This document shows, piece by piece, positions 8,764 through 17,714 of a stretch of DNA of 64,000 nt. Origin of the DNA: Halobium salinum (GTDB taxonomy: Archaea > Halobacteriota > Halobacteria > Halobacteriales > Haloferacaceae). The stretch's first letter is position 1; each line of letters begins with the position of its first letter. The notes beneath the pieces are model-generated. The model had not been told where the DNA came from. It searched no databases and saw only the letters and a list, made by a program, of their open reading frames with translations. Position numbers and translations under genes: made by a program. The stretch is taken from NCBI RefSeq assembly GCF_026586625.1, contig NZ_JAODIW010000006.1, positions 630,927-694,926 of the forward strand, read 5' to 3'.

Positions 8764-9702
8764 TTACCTCGGTCTCTGCTCGGAGACGTAGTACTCAATT
8801 GTACGTTCGAGGCCCTGCTCAAACGAGTACCGCGGCTCCCACCCGAGTCGCCTGATTTTCGAGGCGTTTAGTGCATACCGTCGATCGTGACCCGGACGGT
8901 CCTCAACGAACTCGATCAAATCTTGTGACGCGCCGACCCTCCTCAATATCGCCTCGGTAACCTCCGAGTTCGATCGCTCCGCTCCGCTACCAACGTTGTA
9001 TATCTCTCCCGGTTGACCCTCCTTCAGTACGAGATCTATCGCACGACAGTTGTCTTCGACGTAGGTCCACTCACGAACGTTCGAGCCATCGCCATAGAGC
9101 GGGAGCGAGTCCCCACACGCGGAGTTCGTGATGAACTTCGGGATGAGCTTTTCTTTGTGCTGACGGGGCCCGAAGTTGTTCGAGGAACGTGTGACAATCA
9201 CAGGTAGGTCGTGAGTGGTGTAGTAGCTTCGAGCCAAGAGATCTGCACTCGCTTTCGTCGCAGCGTACGGGTTTCTCGGCTGCAGCGGATCCTCTTCATC
9301 GAACTCCCCTTCGGCGATCTCCCCATACACCTCGTCTGTGGATATCTGGACGAAGCGGTCGACTCCGGTTTCGAGGGCCGCATCTAAAAGCGTCTGTACG
9401 CCGCCGACGTTCGTCGAGACGAACGGCTCGGAACTCACGATGGACCGGTCGACGTGCGACTCGGCGGCGAAGTTAACGACAGCGTCAGTTCGTGAGAGCA
9501 GGTCCGAGACGAGTTCACTATCTCTGATGTCCCCTTCGACGAACTCGTGGCGTGGGTCGTTGAGTACACCTTCGAGGTTCGACTTCGAACCCGCGTAAGT
9601 CAGGGCGTCCAGCGTGACGACCTCGTCTTCTGTCTCCTCGATGAGGTGGTGTACGTAGTTGGAGCCGATGAACCCGGCCCCTCCGGTGACGAGAACGCGC
9701 AT
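8764..9702 (-). CDS. rmlB: dTDP-glucose 4,6-dehydratase
   Basis: 312 residues; extended SDR of the RmlB type. N-terminal NAD site VTGGAGFIGSNYVHHL, the dehydratase signature FAAESHVDRSI at about 78, STDEVYGE at about 118-125 and the catalytic YAATKAS at about 145. It converts dTDP-glucose to dTDP-4-keto-6-deoxyglucose in the cytoplasm. RmlA and a DegT aminotransferase lie 4-7 kb away, but no RmlC or RmlD is in the window, so an amino-dideoxy sugar is more likely than rhamnose. A TATA-like box 26-27 nt upstream supports the ATG. Confidence 0.92.
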   Translation of the reverse strand: MRVLVTGGAGFIGSNYVHHLIEETEDEVVTLDALTYAGSKSNLEGVLNDPRHEFVEGDIRDSELVSDLLSRTDAVVNFAAESHVDRSIVSSEPFVSTNVGGVQTLLDAALETGVDRFVQISTDEVYGEIAEGEFDEEDPLQPRNPYAATKASADLLARSYYTTHDLPVIVTRSSNNFGPRQHKEKLIPKFITNSACGDSLPLYGDGSNVREWTYVEDNCRAIDLVLKEGQPGEIYNVGSGAERSNSEVTEAILRRVGASQDLIEFVEDRPGHDRRYALNASKIRRLGWEPRYSFEQGLERTIEYYVSEQRPR

Positions 9703-9723
9703 GGACCCCTTTGTAGTGGTCCT

Positions 9724-9733
9724 GAAGTAAACC
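9724..9733 (-). promoter_or_regulatory. TATA box of rmlB
   Basis: Minus-strand GGTTTACTTC centred 26-27 nt before the rmlB ATG, predicting a leaderless transcript. Confidence 0.45.
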
Positions 9734-9889
9734 TGTTGGACACTCTAGGAACTCACTCACAGACGAACTTTAGGTTATGTCGCTCTTCATCGAAGAGGTC
9801 CCTGAGCGAAAACTGCACAAATGCATGCGTTCGATTGCTAACGAAAATCTCGAATATGCTGGTTGCGATGTACGCATCCATGGACCAGC

Positions 9890-11392
9890 ATGGGAATACT
9901 TGAGCTGCTCAAGAAATCGTACGTGAGGTTGACCGCAGAAGGGTCGACCACACAGAAAGCAGTCCAGAGTGGCCTCTGGATGGTCGGCATTAACATGTCC
10001 GACCGGCTCCTACAGATGGTGAAGCTCGTCATCTTGGCGTCTGTCCTGTCCCCGGAAGCTTTCGGCCTATTAGGGATTGCTCTCCTGTCCCTCGCTGCTC
10101 TAAGGCGTATTCTACAACTGGGCTTTGATCAGGCACTAATACAAAATAAGCGGACCGATATTGACGATTACCTCAATACTGCCTGGATTCTGAAGATACT
10201 CAGAGGTCTTGTCATCGCGTTCTTGGCCTACGCGAGTGCCCCGTACCTCGCGGCACTATTCAATGAGCCGAAGGCCGAATCCCTCATACGTATCATCGGT
10301 TTGTCTCCAGTCATTCTCAGCATACAGAATCCCGCAGTAGTCTACTTCCAGAAAAACCTCAACTTCGAAAAAGAATTTATTTATCAGGTCGGTGGAAAGC
10401 TTGTCGATCTTGTCGTTGCGACGGTGATTGCCTTCATCTATCAAAACGTCTGGGCCCTTGTGTACGGCCTCATCGCTGGCAACTTAGCTAAGGTGTTCCT
10501 TTCTTATGCAGTTCACCAATACCGACCTCGAATTTCGTTCAACCGAGCACATGCCCGGGAGATGATTGGATTCGGAAAATGGCTGATGGTTTCGGGTATA
10601 TTGGTGTTCGTCTACGGGCAGGGCGACGACGCATTCGTTGGGTGGTTCTTTGGAGCGACAGCCTTAGGATTCTACCAGCTCGCATACCGGTTCTCAAACG
10701 CCCCCGCAACCGAGGTAACTCACGTTATCTCCAGAGTCGCGTTCCCAGCGTTCTCCAAGTTGCAAGAAGATGTTGAACGGCTCCGTGAGGGATACTTTAG
10801 AACTGTTCAACTATCAACATTAATCGGTTTTCCGATGGCAACCGGCATCATCATCGTTGCTCCCGAATTCGTACGAGTATTCTTCGGTGTCAAATGGCTA
10901 CAAATGGTGCCTCTCATGCAGGTACTCGGAATTTGGGGAGCGCTACGAGCACTCGGTGCAAATGTCGGAGCGGTGTTCAAGAGTGTTGGAAGACCGGATA
11001 TTGAGACGAAGCTTCAAGTCATTCGTGTACTTTTATCGGTGGTACTTCTGATACCGCTCAGCAATCGGTTCGGAGTAGTTGGTGTCGCGTATACAATCAT
11101 CGTAACAACGGTATTTATTCAGCCTCTGACCGTCCGTTTTGTGCTGAACATCATTGACGGGAGTGCGATCAGATTGATACGGCTTATTTTGTTTCCCCTT
11201 TCTGCTAGTATAGTGATGGGTGGACTGTTAGTAGTAGTAAAAGACCTAGCCAATTTCGCCTCCGATATCGTGTTACTGACTCTTTTGGTTGGTCTCGGTG
11301 CTATCTTCTATATCTTTATTATATTCGTCTTTGCATCGATAACTGACTACGACGCAGTAAGTTTGGCAAGGAATATCGCAGGGTCAATATAG
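9890..11392 (+). CDS. MOP-family polysaccharide flippase (1 of 3)
   Basis: About 500 residues with 12-14 predicted membrane helices, beginning MGILELLKKSY, with the family-typical segment ASVLSPEAFGLLGIALLSLA at about 40-60 and FGKWLMVSGILVFVYGQGDD at about 225-245. These proteins translocate lipid-linked oligosaccharides across the cytoplasmic membrane. Start at 9890 gives a normal N-terminal amphipathic helix; an upstream start at 9863 would add nine non-homologous-looking residues. The gene and the next two are AT-richer than the rest of the locus, suggesting transfer. Confidence 0.9.
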   Translation: MGILELLKKSYVRLTAEGSTTQKAVQSGLWMVGINMSDRLLQMVKLVILASVLSPEAFGLLGIALLSLAALRRILQLGFDQALIQNKRTDIDDYLNTAWILKILRGLVIAFLAYASAPYLAALFNEPKAESLIRIIGLSPVILSIQNPAVVYFQKNLNFEKEFIYQVGGKLVDLVVATVIAFIYQNVWALVYGLIAGNLAKVFLSYAVHQYRPRISFNRAHAREMIGFGKWLMVSGILVFVYGQGDDAFVGWFFGATALGFYQLAYRFSNAPATEVTHVISRVAFPAFSKLQEDVERLREGYFRTVQLSTLIGFPMATGIIIVAPEFVRVFFGVKWLQMVPLMQVLGIWGALRALGANVGAVFKSVGRPDIETKLQVIRVLLSVVLLIPLSNRFGVVGVAYTIIVTTVFIQPLTVRFVLNIIDGSAIRLIRLILFPLSASIVMGGLLVVVKDLANFASDIVLLTLLVGLGAIFYIFIIFVFASITDYDAVSLARNIAGSI

Positions 11393-11415
11393 GTCACGGA
11401 AAACTTCTTACGATC

Positions 11416-12225
11416 TTACCTGACTAGTTCGCGTAAGTCGTCTTGTTGAGTCAGGTCCGTTTCGAAGAATTCTCTGTTTGCTCGTATTTTCTCGTCGCCC
11501 CATTCCCACCACGCTATGTCCAACAATTGTTTTCGAGTTGAATGATCGAACCTCCACTTTTTATGTTCCGCTGGGGACCCGGCGACGATAGCGTACGGTT
11601 CTACATCTCGGGTCACAATTGACCCTGCTCCGATAACAGCACCACTTCCGACGCTAACACCGGGAAGAAGGACCGCGTTCGTTCCAATCCATACATCATT
11701 CCCTACAGTAATTGGCCCTTCTATTTCATGCTCAAGGGGCACATCAAAGAAATGATCGTAAAATGTCATTTGCATGCTGGCTTTCTCCATCGGATGATTC
11801 TCCGCCTGAAAGACCGTGTGAGGTGCAATCGCGCTGAACTTCCCGATTATCGTATCTCCATATATCTCGTTTTCTCTGACGAGATTGGTATGAGATCCTA
11901 TTTTCACCTTACCCCGTTGAATGTACGAATTACGGCCAATTCGAACGTTGTCTTCAACCTCTGTATCTGTGTGAATCTTCGCGTTCTTTTGTACAACACT
12001 ATTCTTTCCAATATTTATTTTCCCAATTAGCTCGCTCCCGGAATGGACCCTCACATTTTGTTCCAAACATATGTGACCCCGCATAGTGACTCGCAAACCA
12101 ATGTTAGCCGACGAGGATATACTCAAATTCGTATTGAACGAACTTGAGTTAATTAATCTGACAAGAGTTTTCGGGTACATAGATAGACTGACTAACAGAG
12201 AAGCAATGCGTTTTGGATATTGCAT
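11416..12225 (-). CDS. hexapeptide-repeat O/N-acyltransferase
   Basis: 269 residues with a left-handed beta-helix: imperfect hexapeptides (IGLRVTMRG, IGKINIGKNSVV, VRIGRNSYIQRG) through residues 40-130, then the catalytic-type segment FQAENHPMEK with its His, and the CatB/LacA-type end ITVGNDVWIGTNAVLLPGVS and AGSPAEHKKWRF. Such enzymes acetylate sugars from acetyl-CoA as trimers. Beside the dTDP-sugar genes it could acetylate the amino group or a hydroxyl of the deoxysugar (inference). Its 3' end faces the flippase, 23 bp apart. Confidence 0.85.
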   Translation of the reverse strand: MQYPKRIASLLVSLSMYPKTLVRLINSSSFNTNLSISSSANIGLRVTMRGHICLEQNVRVHSGSELIGKINIGKNSVVQKNAKIHTDTEVEDNVRIGRNSYIQRGKVKIGSHTNLVRENEIYGDTIIGKFSAIAPHTVFQAENHPMEKASMQMTFYDHFFDVPLEHEIEGPITVGNDVWIGTNAVLLPGVSVGSGAVIGAGSIVTRDVEPYAIVAGSPAEHKKWRFDHSTRKQLLDIAWWEWGDEKIRANREFFETDLTQQDDLRELVR

Positions 12226-12319
12226 CTTTGAACAATATCATTCGTCCAAATAGATAGGTCATACGCTACTAAATCACCCACTCGGAGAACTACTACACCC
12301 ACTACTAAGTAACAAAACC

Positions 12320-12327
12320 GTTTTTAT
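12320..12327 (+). promoter_or_regulatory. TATA-like box before the phosphodiesterase-family gene
   Basis: Gtttttat in an AT-rich context, about 40 nt before the proposed start at 12364. Expected transcription start is near 12350, giving a short leader that would just contain the Shine-Dalgarno motif. Confidence 0.35.
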
Positions 12328-12349
12328 CGCTCACCGGAGAGCAAAGATA

Positions 12350-12356
12350 GGAGGGG
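12350..12356 (+). promoter_or_regulatory. Shine-Dalgarno motif deciding an ATC start
   Basis: GGAGGGG at 12350-12356 is a strong ribosome-binding site. The only codon in register downstream is ATC at 12364, at the place where an ATG would give the family-typical start M-T-T-I-V-L-G-I-D-G. Confidence 0.55.
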
Positions 12357-12363
12357 AGAAACT

Positions 12364-13905
12364 ATCACAACTATCGTTCTCGGAATTGATGGTGCGAATC
12401 TTGAGCTAATAAACAGATGGAAGGACAGCCTTCCCAACTTTGCTTCGCTCATTGAGGACAACGGCATCACCGAACTTGAGAGTACCACCCCTCCAGTAAC
12501 GAGCCCGGCATGGCGCTGCTACGCTACAGGAAAGGACCCGAATTCGATTGGTGTCTATTGGTGGCGACAGTTAGTCCGTGACGAGCGGACTTTCGTCGGT
12601 GCTGATGAGATACCGCTGGACAGCAAGTGTTATTGGGAATACCTCTCAGAGAGGGGTGATGATGTAGCTATCATCGGTGTTCCGCTCAACGCACCGCCGC
12701 GCCCAGTGAACGGTCAGTTAATTGCAGGAGGGCCTTTCGCAAACCCGGACGATTACACCTATCCAGAGTCACTTTCAGAAATAATTGAGGAGAAATTCGA
12801 CTATCAACTTCACCCTGAAACCTATCCTTCCGTAGAAAACGCAACAAAAGACGAGATAGTAGCTGATTTCGACTCAATGATAAACCAAAGGTTCGACGTC
12901 GCGGAGTGGCTACTGGAGACCGAATCTCCGTCCCTGCTGAATCTAACGCTATTCTACATCAATGTTATGCAACATAAAGCGTGGGACGCCACCGAAGTCA
13001 GGGGGCTATGGGAAACGATTGATGAACGATTAGGTAACCTACTAGAGGATAACATGGATATTATTATTCATTCAGACCATGGTCTTCACGAGGTAAAACG
13101 CGTATTCTACATAAACGGCTGGCTGATGGAGAAGGGGTATCTTGTTCTCGCTGAAGAGGACAACCAAGGCGCGTCATCCATCGCAGTAGATGAAATAAAA
13201 AACGCACTTGGCTTGTTAGGAGTCAAGTCATTAGTGAAGCGAGCGCTTCCCGGTCGGTTGATTGATGCAGTTACCTCGGGACGTCGGCTGATTGACCCGA
13301 AAGAATATGAATCGCGTATCGACTTCGAGAGAAGCAAGGCTGTTGCTCTCCCACAAGGACCCGTATACGACCTCTCTGCCGACGACTCGTTCGTGAATGT
13401 GCTAAAATCCGAGCTTGAGAGCGTAGTCGACCCGAAGACCGGAAACGAAGTTCTCTCTGGTGTCGAGTTCGCGGACGATGTATATGATGGCGACCTCAGA
13501 CCGGACTCGCCCGACTTGCTAGTGAGATGGAATGATGGGTTCGAAGTCAAAGACCGCCATTCCGATGCTGAAGAGAAGGTTTTTGGTTCGCAGCACGGGG
13601 TAATTGCAGATAACGCTCAGAAAGGAATTCTGCTCGGAGCAGGGCCGAACCTCTCAAATGAACATCCCGATAAGCTTGACGCGTACCTCTATGATCTCGC
13701 CCCGACTCTTCTTCATCTCCATGGTCATCCAATTCCTGACGACCTCTCTGGCGACGTACTCAAGTCGTTCTATACGACTGCTTCTGAAGCGGCGGAGCGA
13801 AGCGTGGAAGTGATGAATGTGGAAGAGGTGAATACTCAAACAGAACACAAAACTGCCGCTCAGGACGTAGACGACCGTCTGCGGGACTTAGGATATCTTG
13901 AGTAG
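12364..13905 (+). CDS. alkaline-phosphatase-superfamily phosphodiesterase with ATC start
   Basis: 513 residues if read from ATC at 12364. The first in-frame ATG is at 12706, but codons 12364-12705 clearly encode the catalytic front of the family: metal-binding TIVLGIDGANLELI, nucleophile region ESTTPPVTSPAWRCYATGKD. Later come the metal-ligand motifs IIIHSDHGLHEV at about 235 and VFGSQHGV near 410, and YLYDLAPTLLHLHG near 440-455. Type I phosphodiesterase/nucleotide pyrophosphatase or sulfatase-like enzymes cleave or transfer phosphodiesters; haloarchaeal glycan loci often carry one, exact substrate unknown. No ATG/GTG/TTG occurs in frame between the stop at 12310 and 12706. Confidence 0.8.
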   Translation: MTTIVLGIDGANLELINRWKDSLPNFASLIEDNGITELESTTPPVTSPAWRCYATGKDPNSIGVYWWRQLVRDERTFVGADEIPLDSKCYWEYLSERGDDVAIIGVPLNAPPRPVNGQLIAGGPFANPDDYTYPESLSEIIEEKFDYQLHPETYPSVENATKDEIVADFDSMINQRFDVAEWLLETESPSLLNLTLFYINVMQHKAWDATEVRGLWETIDERLGNLLEDNMDIIIHSDHGLHEVKRVFYINGWLMEKGYLVLAEEDNQGASSIAVDEIKNALGLLGVKSLVKRALPGRLIDAVTSGRRLIDPKEYESRIDFERSKAVALPQGPVYDLSADDSFVNVLKSELESVVDPKTGNEVLSGVEFADDVYDGDLRPDSPDLLVRWNDGFEVKDRHSDAEEKVFGSQHGVIADNAQKGILLGAGPNLSNEHPDKLDAYLYDLAPTLLHLHGHPIPDDLSGDVLKSFYTTASEAAERSVEVMNVEEVNTQTEHKTAAQDVDDRLRDLGYLE

Positions 13906-13956
13906 GCAAGTGTTTCTGACTAATGCAATACAACCACCAGCTGAACTGTTCGCAAG

Positions 13957-13964
13957 CATTAAAC
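13957..13964 (+). promoter_or_regulatory. TATA box of the DegT aminotransferase gene
   Basis: CATTAAAC centred about 26-27 nt before the ATG at 13987; leaderless transcript predicted. Confidence 0.45.
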
Positions 13965-13986
13965 ACATTCATTCGATTGACGAAAT

Positions 13987-15117
13987 ATGACTGACGAAGT
14001 TCCTCTATACAAACCCGAGAACGTGATTGGTGAGGAGGTTCTCGATGGCATCCGCGAGGTCCTCGCCTCGGGATGGCTGACCCTCGGCCCGAAAACGCGG
14101 GCGTTCGAGGAGTCCTTCGCCGAGGCCCATGCGAGCGACCATGGCATCGCGATGAACTCCTGTACGTCGTCTCTGTACGCGACGCTGCGGGCGCTCGGAG
14201 TTGGAGAGGGCGATAGCGTCGTTGTCCCGGCGATGACGTTCTCCGCGACGGCGAACACTGTCCGACTGCTAGGGGGAGAGGTCGTCCTTGCCGACGTGGA
14301 CGCACACGGGAACATGGACCCTGAGAGCCTCCGACGGCTGCTTGATACACACGATGTCTCCGCCGTCGTCCCAGTTCATCTCTACGGACTTCCTGCGGAT
14401 ATGCACGAAATCGTTGACCTCGCGCGCGCTCACGATGCAGCTGTGGTTGAGGACTGTGCACATGCCCCGGGTGCGACGCTTGACGGACAACCTGTGGGCT
14501 CGTTCGGTGACGCGGGCTGCTACAGCTTCTACGCGACGAAGAACATGACGACTGGTGAGGGGGGGATGGTAGTGACGAGTGATGCGGAGCTCGCAGAGCG
14601 CGTCAGAAAGCTGCGGAACCACCACCAGACCAAATCCCCCGACGAGAAGAAACATAACTGGGGCTACGATGTCGACGGCCTCGGGTTTAACTTCCGAATG
14701 AGTGAGTTCGAAGCGGTCTTCGGCCTGAGCCAGCTCGATCGCCTCCCCGAGATGAACGAGAGCCGTCGACGAGTAGCGAATCGGTACGTCGAGCGAATCG
14801 AGTCGATTCCGGGGCTCGAGTGGGTCGGCGGTAACCCGGAGAAAGAACACGTGTTCCACCTGTTCGTCGTCCGCATCGGTGACGACTACCCGCTGAGCCG
14901 GCAGGAACTGTACGACCACCTCGACGACGCGGGAATCATCACCGGTGTACACTATCCGCCGATTTCGGACCTCTCGTACTACGAGGGCGTGCCCGGTGAA
15001 CACAGGACGGCGGACGTCCTGTTCGAGGAGATACTCTCGCTTCCGATGTACCCCGGAATGACTGACACCGAGCAGGAACAAGTGATGGAAGCGTTGGAGG
15101 CCCCGACAGATGGGTGA
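13987..15117 (+). CDS. DegT/DnrJ/EryC1-family sugar aminotransferase
   Basis: 376 residues. PLP-dependent fold: LASGWLTLGPKTRAFEESFA near the N-terminus, CTSSLYATLRALGVG at about 59-73, VVEDCAHAPGATLDG at about 153-167 and the PLP lysine in FYATKNMTTGEGGM at about 180-193. These enzymes transaminate 4-keto (or 3-keto) sugar nucleotides from glutamate. With rmlB and rmlA nearby the likely substrate is dTDP-4-keto-6-deoxyglucose, giving a 4-amino-4,6-dideoxyhexose; a role in the distant nonulosonate pathway (LegC-type) cannot be excluded. It overlaps the next gene by 8 bp, indicating translational coupling. Confidence 0.9.
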   Translation: MTDEVPLYKPENVIGEEVLDGIREVLASGWLTLGPKTRAFEESFAEAHASDHGIAMNSCTSSLYATLRALGVGEGDSVVVPAMTFSATANTVRLLGGEVVLADVDAHGNMDPESLRRLLDTHDVSAVVPVHLYGLPADMHEIVDLARAHDAAVVEDCAHAPGATLDGQPVGSFGDAGCYSFYATKNMTTGEGGMVVTSDAELAERVRKLRNHHQTKSPDEKKHNWGYDVDGLGFNFRMSEFEAVFGLSQLDRLPEMNESRRRVANRYVERIESIPGLEWVGGNPEKEHVFHLFVVRIGDDYPLSRQELYDHLDDAGIITGVHYPPISDLSYYEGVPGEHRTADVLFEEILSLPMYPGMTDTEQEQVMEALEAPTDG

Positions 15118-16246
15118 AACGGTCGGTCATTTCAGAACGTCGTTTCTCCCGCTGACGCAGACGTTCATTTACCAGTATCTAACCCATCACGAGCGGTACG
15201 AACCCTTCGTCTGTGCCCTGTCCAGCGAAAATCGCGATGTGTTCGACTTCGAGCCACGAGAGGTGTTTTTAGACCTTCCCCGATGGAGTCCTCGGTTTTG
15301 GGTGTACGGTAGCCTGGCGAAACTCGGAATCAGAGGCATCGAAAACACGTACTACCAGAGAATTCTCGACCGACGCGACCCCGACATCGTACACGCGCAC
15401 TTTGGACCGATGGGTGTGAAATTGGTACCACACCGTACTAACGACCGGCAGCTCGTCACCTCCTTCTACGGATACGACGCGTCACAACTGGTCGACAGTA
15501 ATCCGGAGTACCGAACGAAGTACGAAGAACTGTTCGACCATGGAGACCTGTTCCTCGTCGAGGGCCCCGCGATGAGGGAGAAAGTGGTCGCACTCGGCTG
15601 TCCAAAGTCGAAACTGGCGATTCAACGCATCGCCATTGACACGACGCGAATCGAGCCACGGTTTCCCCAAGACGACGGCCCGATGCAGGTGCTGATGGTC
15701 GGGAGGTTCGTAGAAAAGAAGGGAATGCCGGACGGAATCAAAGCCTTCGCTTCAGTCTTCGAGGGTAAGGCGGCCGAACTGCGAATCGTCGGAGGGGAAG
15801 CCGACGAGTACACACGTGAAGACCTCGGGCGGGTAGCGGCTGACTGTAATGTGGAGAATCAAGTCACCTTCACCGGGTTTCTAGAGTATGACCAATATCT
15901 CCGAGAGGTCCGCACGTGTGATGTCCTGTTGGCGCCAAGCAAGCGTGCCGAATCAGGCGACTCGGAAGGAGGGGCGCCGACGGTTCTCCTCGAAGCACAG
16001 GCGTCGGGAAAACCGGTCGTGGCGACCACCCATGCTGACATCCCGTACGTTATCGAGGACGGAAAGACGGGGGTATTGGCCGCACCGGGAGACATCTCTG
16101 GGTTGGCAGCCGCGCTCGAACGGTGCGTCAACGACAGAGAGCGGATGGCCCGGATGGGGCAGGTCGGCGTCGAGCGAATGGAACAGCGTCACGACGTACG
16201 AGTTCTCGCGGAGCAATTAGAGGAGAGGTACGACGGGATTCGGTAA
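15110..16246 (+). CDS. GT4-family glycosyltransferase
   Basis: 378 residues, GT-B fold. The N-terminal acceptor half includes FLPLTQTFIYQYL and HAHFGPMGVKL; the C-terminal donor half includes VGRFVEKKGMPDGIKAFASV at about 198-217, VTFTGFLEYDQYLREV at about 250 and the sugar-nucleotide E-x7-E site SEGGAPTVLLEAQASGKPVV at about 286-305. A retaining transferase that adds one sugar to the lipid-linked glycan at the membrane's inner face. Coupled to the aminotransferase, so it may transfer the amino-deoxysugar. Confidence 0.9.
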   Translation: MGETVGHFRTSFLPLTQTFIYQYLTHHERYEPFVCALSSENRDVFDFEPREVFLDLPRWSPRFWVYGSLAKLGIRGIENTYYQRILDRRDPDIVHAHFGPMGVKLVPHRTNDRQLVTSFYGYDASQLVDSNPEYRTKYEELFDHGDLFLVEGPAMREKVVALGCPKSKLAIQRIAIDTTRIEPRFPQDDGPMQVLMVGRFVEKKGMPDGIKAFASVFEGKAAELRIVGGEADEYTREDLGRVAADCNVENQVTFTGFLEYDQYLREVRTCDVLLAPSKRAESGDSEGGAPTVLLEAQASGKPVVATTHADIPYVIEDGKTGVLAAPGDISGLAAALERCVNDRERMARMGQVGVERMEQRHDVRVLAEQLEERYDGIR

Positions 16247-16286
16247 CCCCTTGAGGTTGAACGAGACACCGTTGTGTGAGTGAACG

Positions 16287-17360
16287 ATGAAAGGCGTGAT
16301 CCTCTCGGGTGGGAAGGGAACAAGACTCCGTCCGATAACGCACACTGGTCCGAAACAACTGGTCCCCGTGGCGAACAAACCGGTGATACAGTATGCTATC
16401 GAGGACCTCGCTGAGGCGGGAATCACCGAAATCGGAATCGTCCTCGGAAATAAAGGCGCGGCGCGTATCCAGGAGTTCCTCGGCGACGGGAGCGCGTTCG
16501 ATGTCGATATCACGTACATCTTTCAGGGGGAACCGCTCGGTCTGTCTCATGCGGTGGGGTGCGCACGCGACTTCGTCGGTGAAGATGATTTCGTCGTCTA
16601 CCTCGGGGATAACATCCTGAAACAGGGCGTCGTCGAACTCGTCGAAAGCTTTCGACAAGGGGACTTTGTCGCAGGAATCGCACTTCAGGAGGTCGACCAC
16701 CCGGAACGGTTCGGCGTCGCGGATCTAAATGAAGACGGGAGTGTCGAACGGTTGATTGAGAAGCCGGATTCTCCACCGAGTAATCTAGCCCTCATTGGAG
16801 TGTATGTGTTTTCCTCAGAAGTGTTCGATGTGATAGACGAACTGGAACCCTCCTGGCGCGGCGAGTTAGAGATTACTGACGCTATCCAGCAGCTACTGGA
16901 GGAACACGGACGGGTTGACTCCCACGTGGTTCACGGCTGGTGGAAAGACACTGGAAAGCCCACCGACATTCTCGACGCGAACCGGCTCGTACTCGACGAA
17001 CAGATTGGCATTGTGAGTGGTGAAATCGAAGACGGTGCGGAGGTCACTGGTCAGGTGGACCTGCAAGAGGGAGCGGTGGTCGAGGCCGGGGCAGTCGTCC
17101 GCGGTCCGGTCTCTATCGGAGCGGACACCCACATCAAGTCTGGAACTTACATCGGTCCTTACACCTCCATCGGCCGAGACTCTGTAGTGGCAGGTGCACA
17201 AATCGAGAATAGCGTCATTGTAGGGGAGTCCACGATCACCGCCTCCGAACGAATCGTTGATAGTCTCTTGGGCCGAGGAACAACAGTAGAGAGCGCAGAT
17301 GAGTTGCTGCCTACCGGGCGCCGGTTCGTCGTCGGTGAGAACTCGAACCTGAAGCTTTAG
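16287..17360 (+). CDS. rmlA: glucose-1-phosphate thymidylyltransferase, long form
   Basis: 357 residues. Nucleotidyltransferase signature MKGVILSGGKGTRLRPITHT, KPVIQYAIEDL, GDNIL at about 113 (Asp metal ligand) and EKPDSPPSNLALIGVYVF at about 156-175, then a C-terminal left-handed beta-helix (EAGAVVRGPVSIGADTHI, GTYIGPYTSIG) of the archaeal/actinobacterial long RmlA type. It makes dTDP-glucose from glucose-1-phosphate and dTTP, the substrate for RmlB. Only 40 bp follows the GT4 gene, so the three genes from 13987 are probably one transcript. Confidence 0.9.
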   Translation: MKGVILSGGKGTRLRPITHTGPKQLVPVANKPVIQYAIEDLAEAGITEIGIVLGNKGAARIQEFLGDGSAFDVDITYIFQGEPLGLSHAVGCARDFVGEDDFVVYLGDNILKQGVVELVESFRQGDFVAGIALQEVDHPERFGVADLNEDGSVERLIEKPDSPPSNLALIGVYVFSSEVFDVIDELEPSWRGELEITDAIQQLLEEHGRVDSHVVHGWWKDTGKPTDILDANRLVLDEQIGIVSGEIEDGAEVTGQVDLQEGAVVEAGAVVRGPVSIGADTHIKSGTYIGPYTSIGRDSVVAGAQIENSVIVGESTITASERIVDSLLGRGTTVESADELLPTGRRFVVGENSNLKL

Positions 17361-17362
17361 AT

Positions 17363-17524
17363 ATGAAAATATTCACACAAACGTGTTCGGACTGTGGGAC
17401 GATCGTAGCAGCGAACATCCTCGACCGAGAACGGGTACTGAAGTGCCCACGACTGGGATGTTCAAACGTCTTCTCGTTCGACGACTTCCCGGAGGATCAA
17501 AGACAGCACGTCCAGCAGGATTAG
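17363..17524 (+). CDS. tiny zinc-ribbon protein (53 aa)
   Basis: Starts two bases after the rmlA stop (MKIFTQTCSDCGTIVAANIL) and ends EDQRQHVQQD at 17522-17524. Two cysteine pairs, CSDC and CPRLGC, spaced about 17 residues apart, form a plausible one-zinc ribbon. Haloarchaea encode many such mini zinc proteins; the position immediately behind rmlA suggests co-transcription. No function assigned. Confidence 0.6.
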   Translation: MKIFTQTCSDCGTIVAANILDRERVLKCPRLGCSNVFSFDDFPEDQRQHVQQD

Positions 17525-17714
17525 GACCGACTTCGGCTCGAATTCTCGGTTCGGGCTTCCCGCGTTACGTCGGCTCCGGACGGCAGTGGGGCGCGTAGCT
17601 ATCCGCGAAAAGAGACACGTACAAGACGGGCTCTTTGCTCCCAGCGAACACTCTGTTTTCACCGGCTTCGGTGGACAGCGGGTCCGAGGCTCTCTTCCGG
17701 TAGGCCACCGACCG

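Noticed and set aside
8764-17360. complete rhamnose pathway
   Set aside because: No rmlC (3,5-epimerase) or rmlD (reductase) found in the window.
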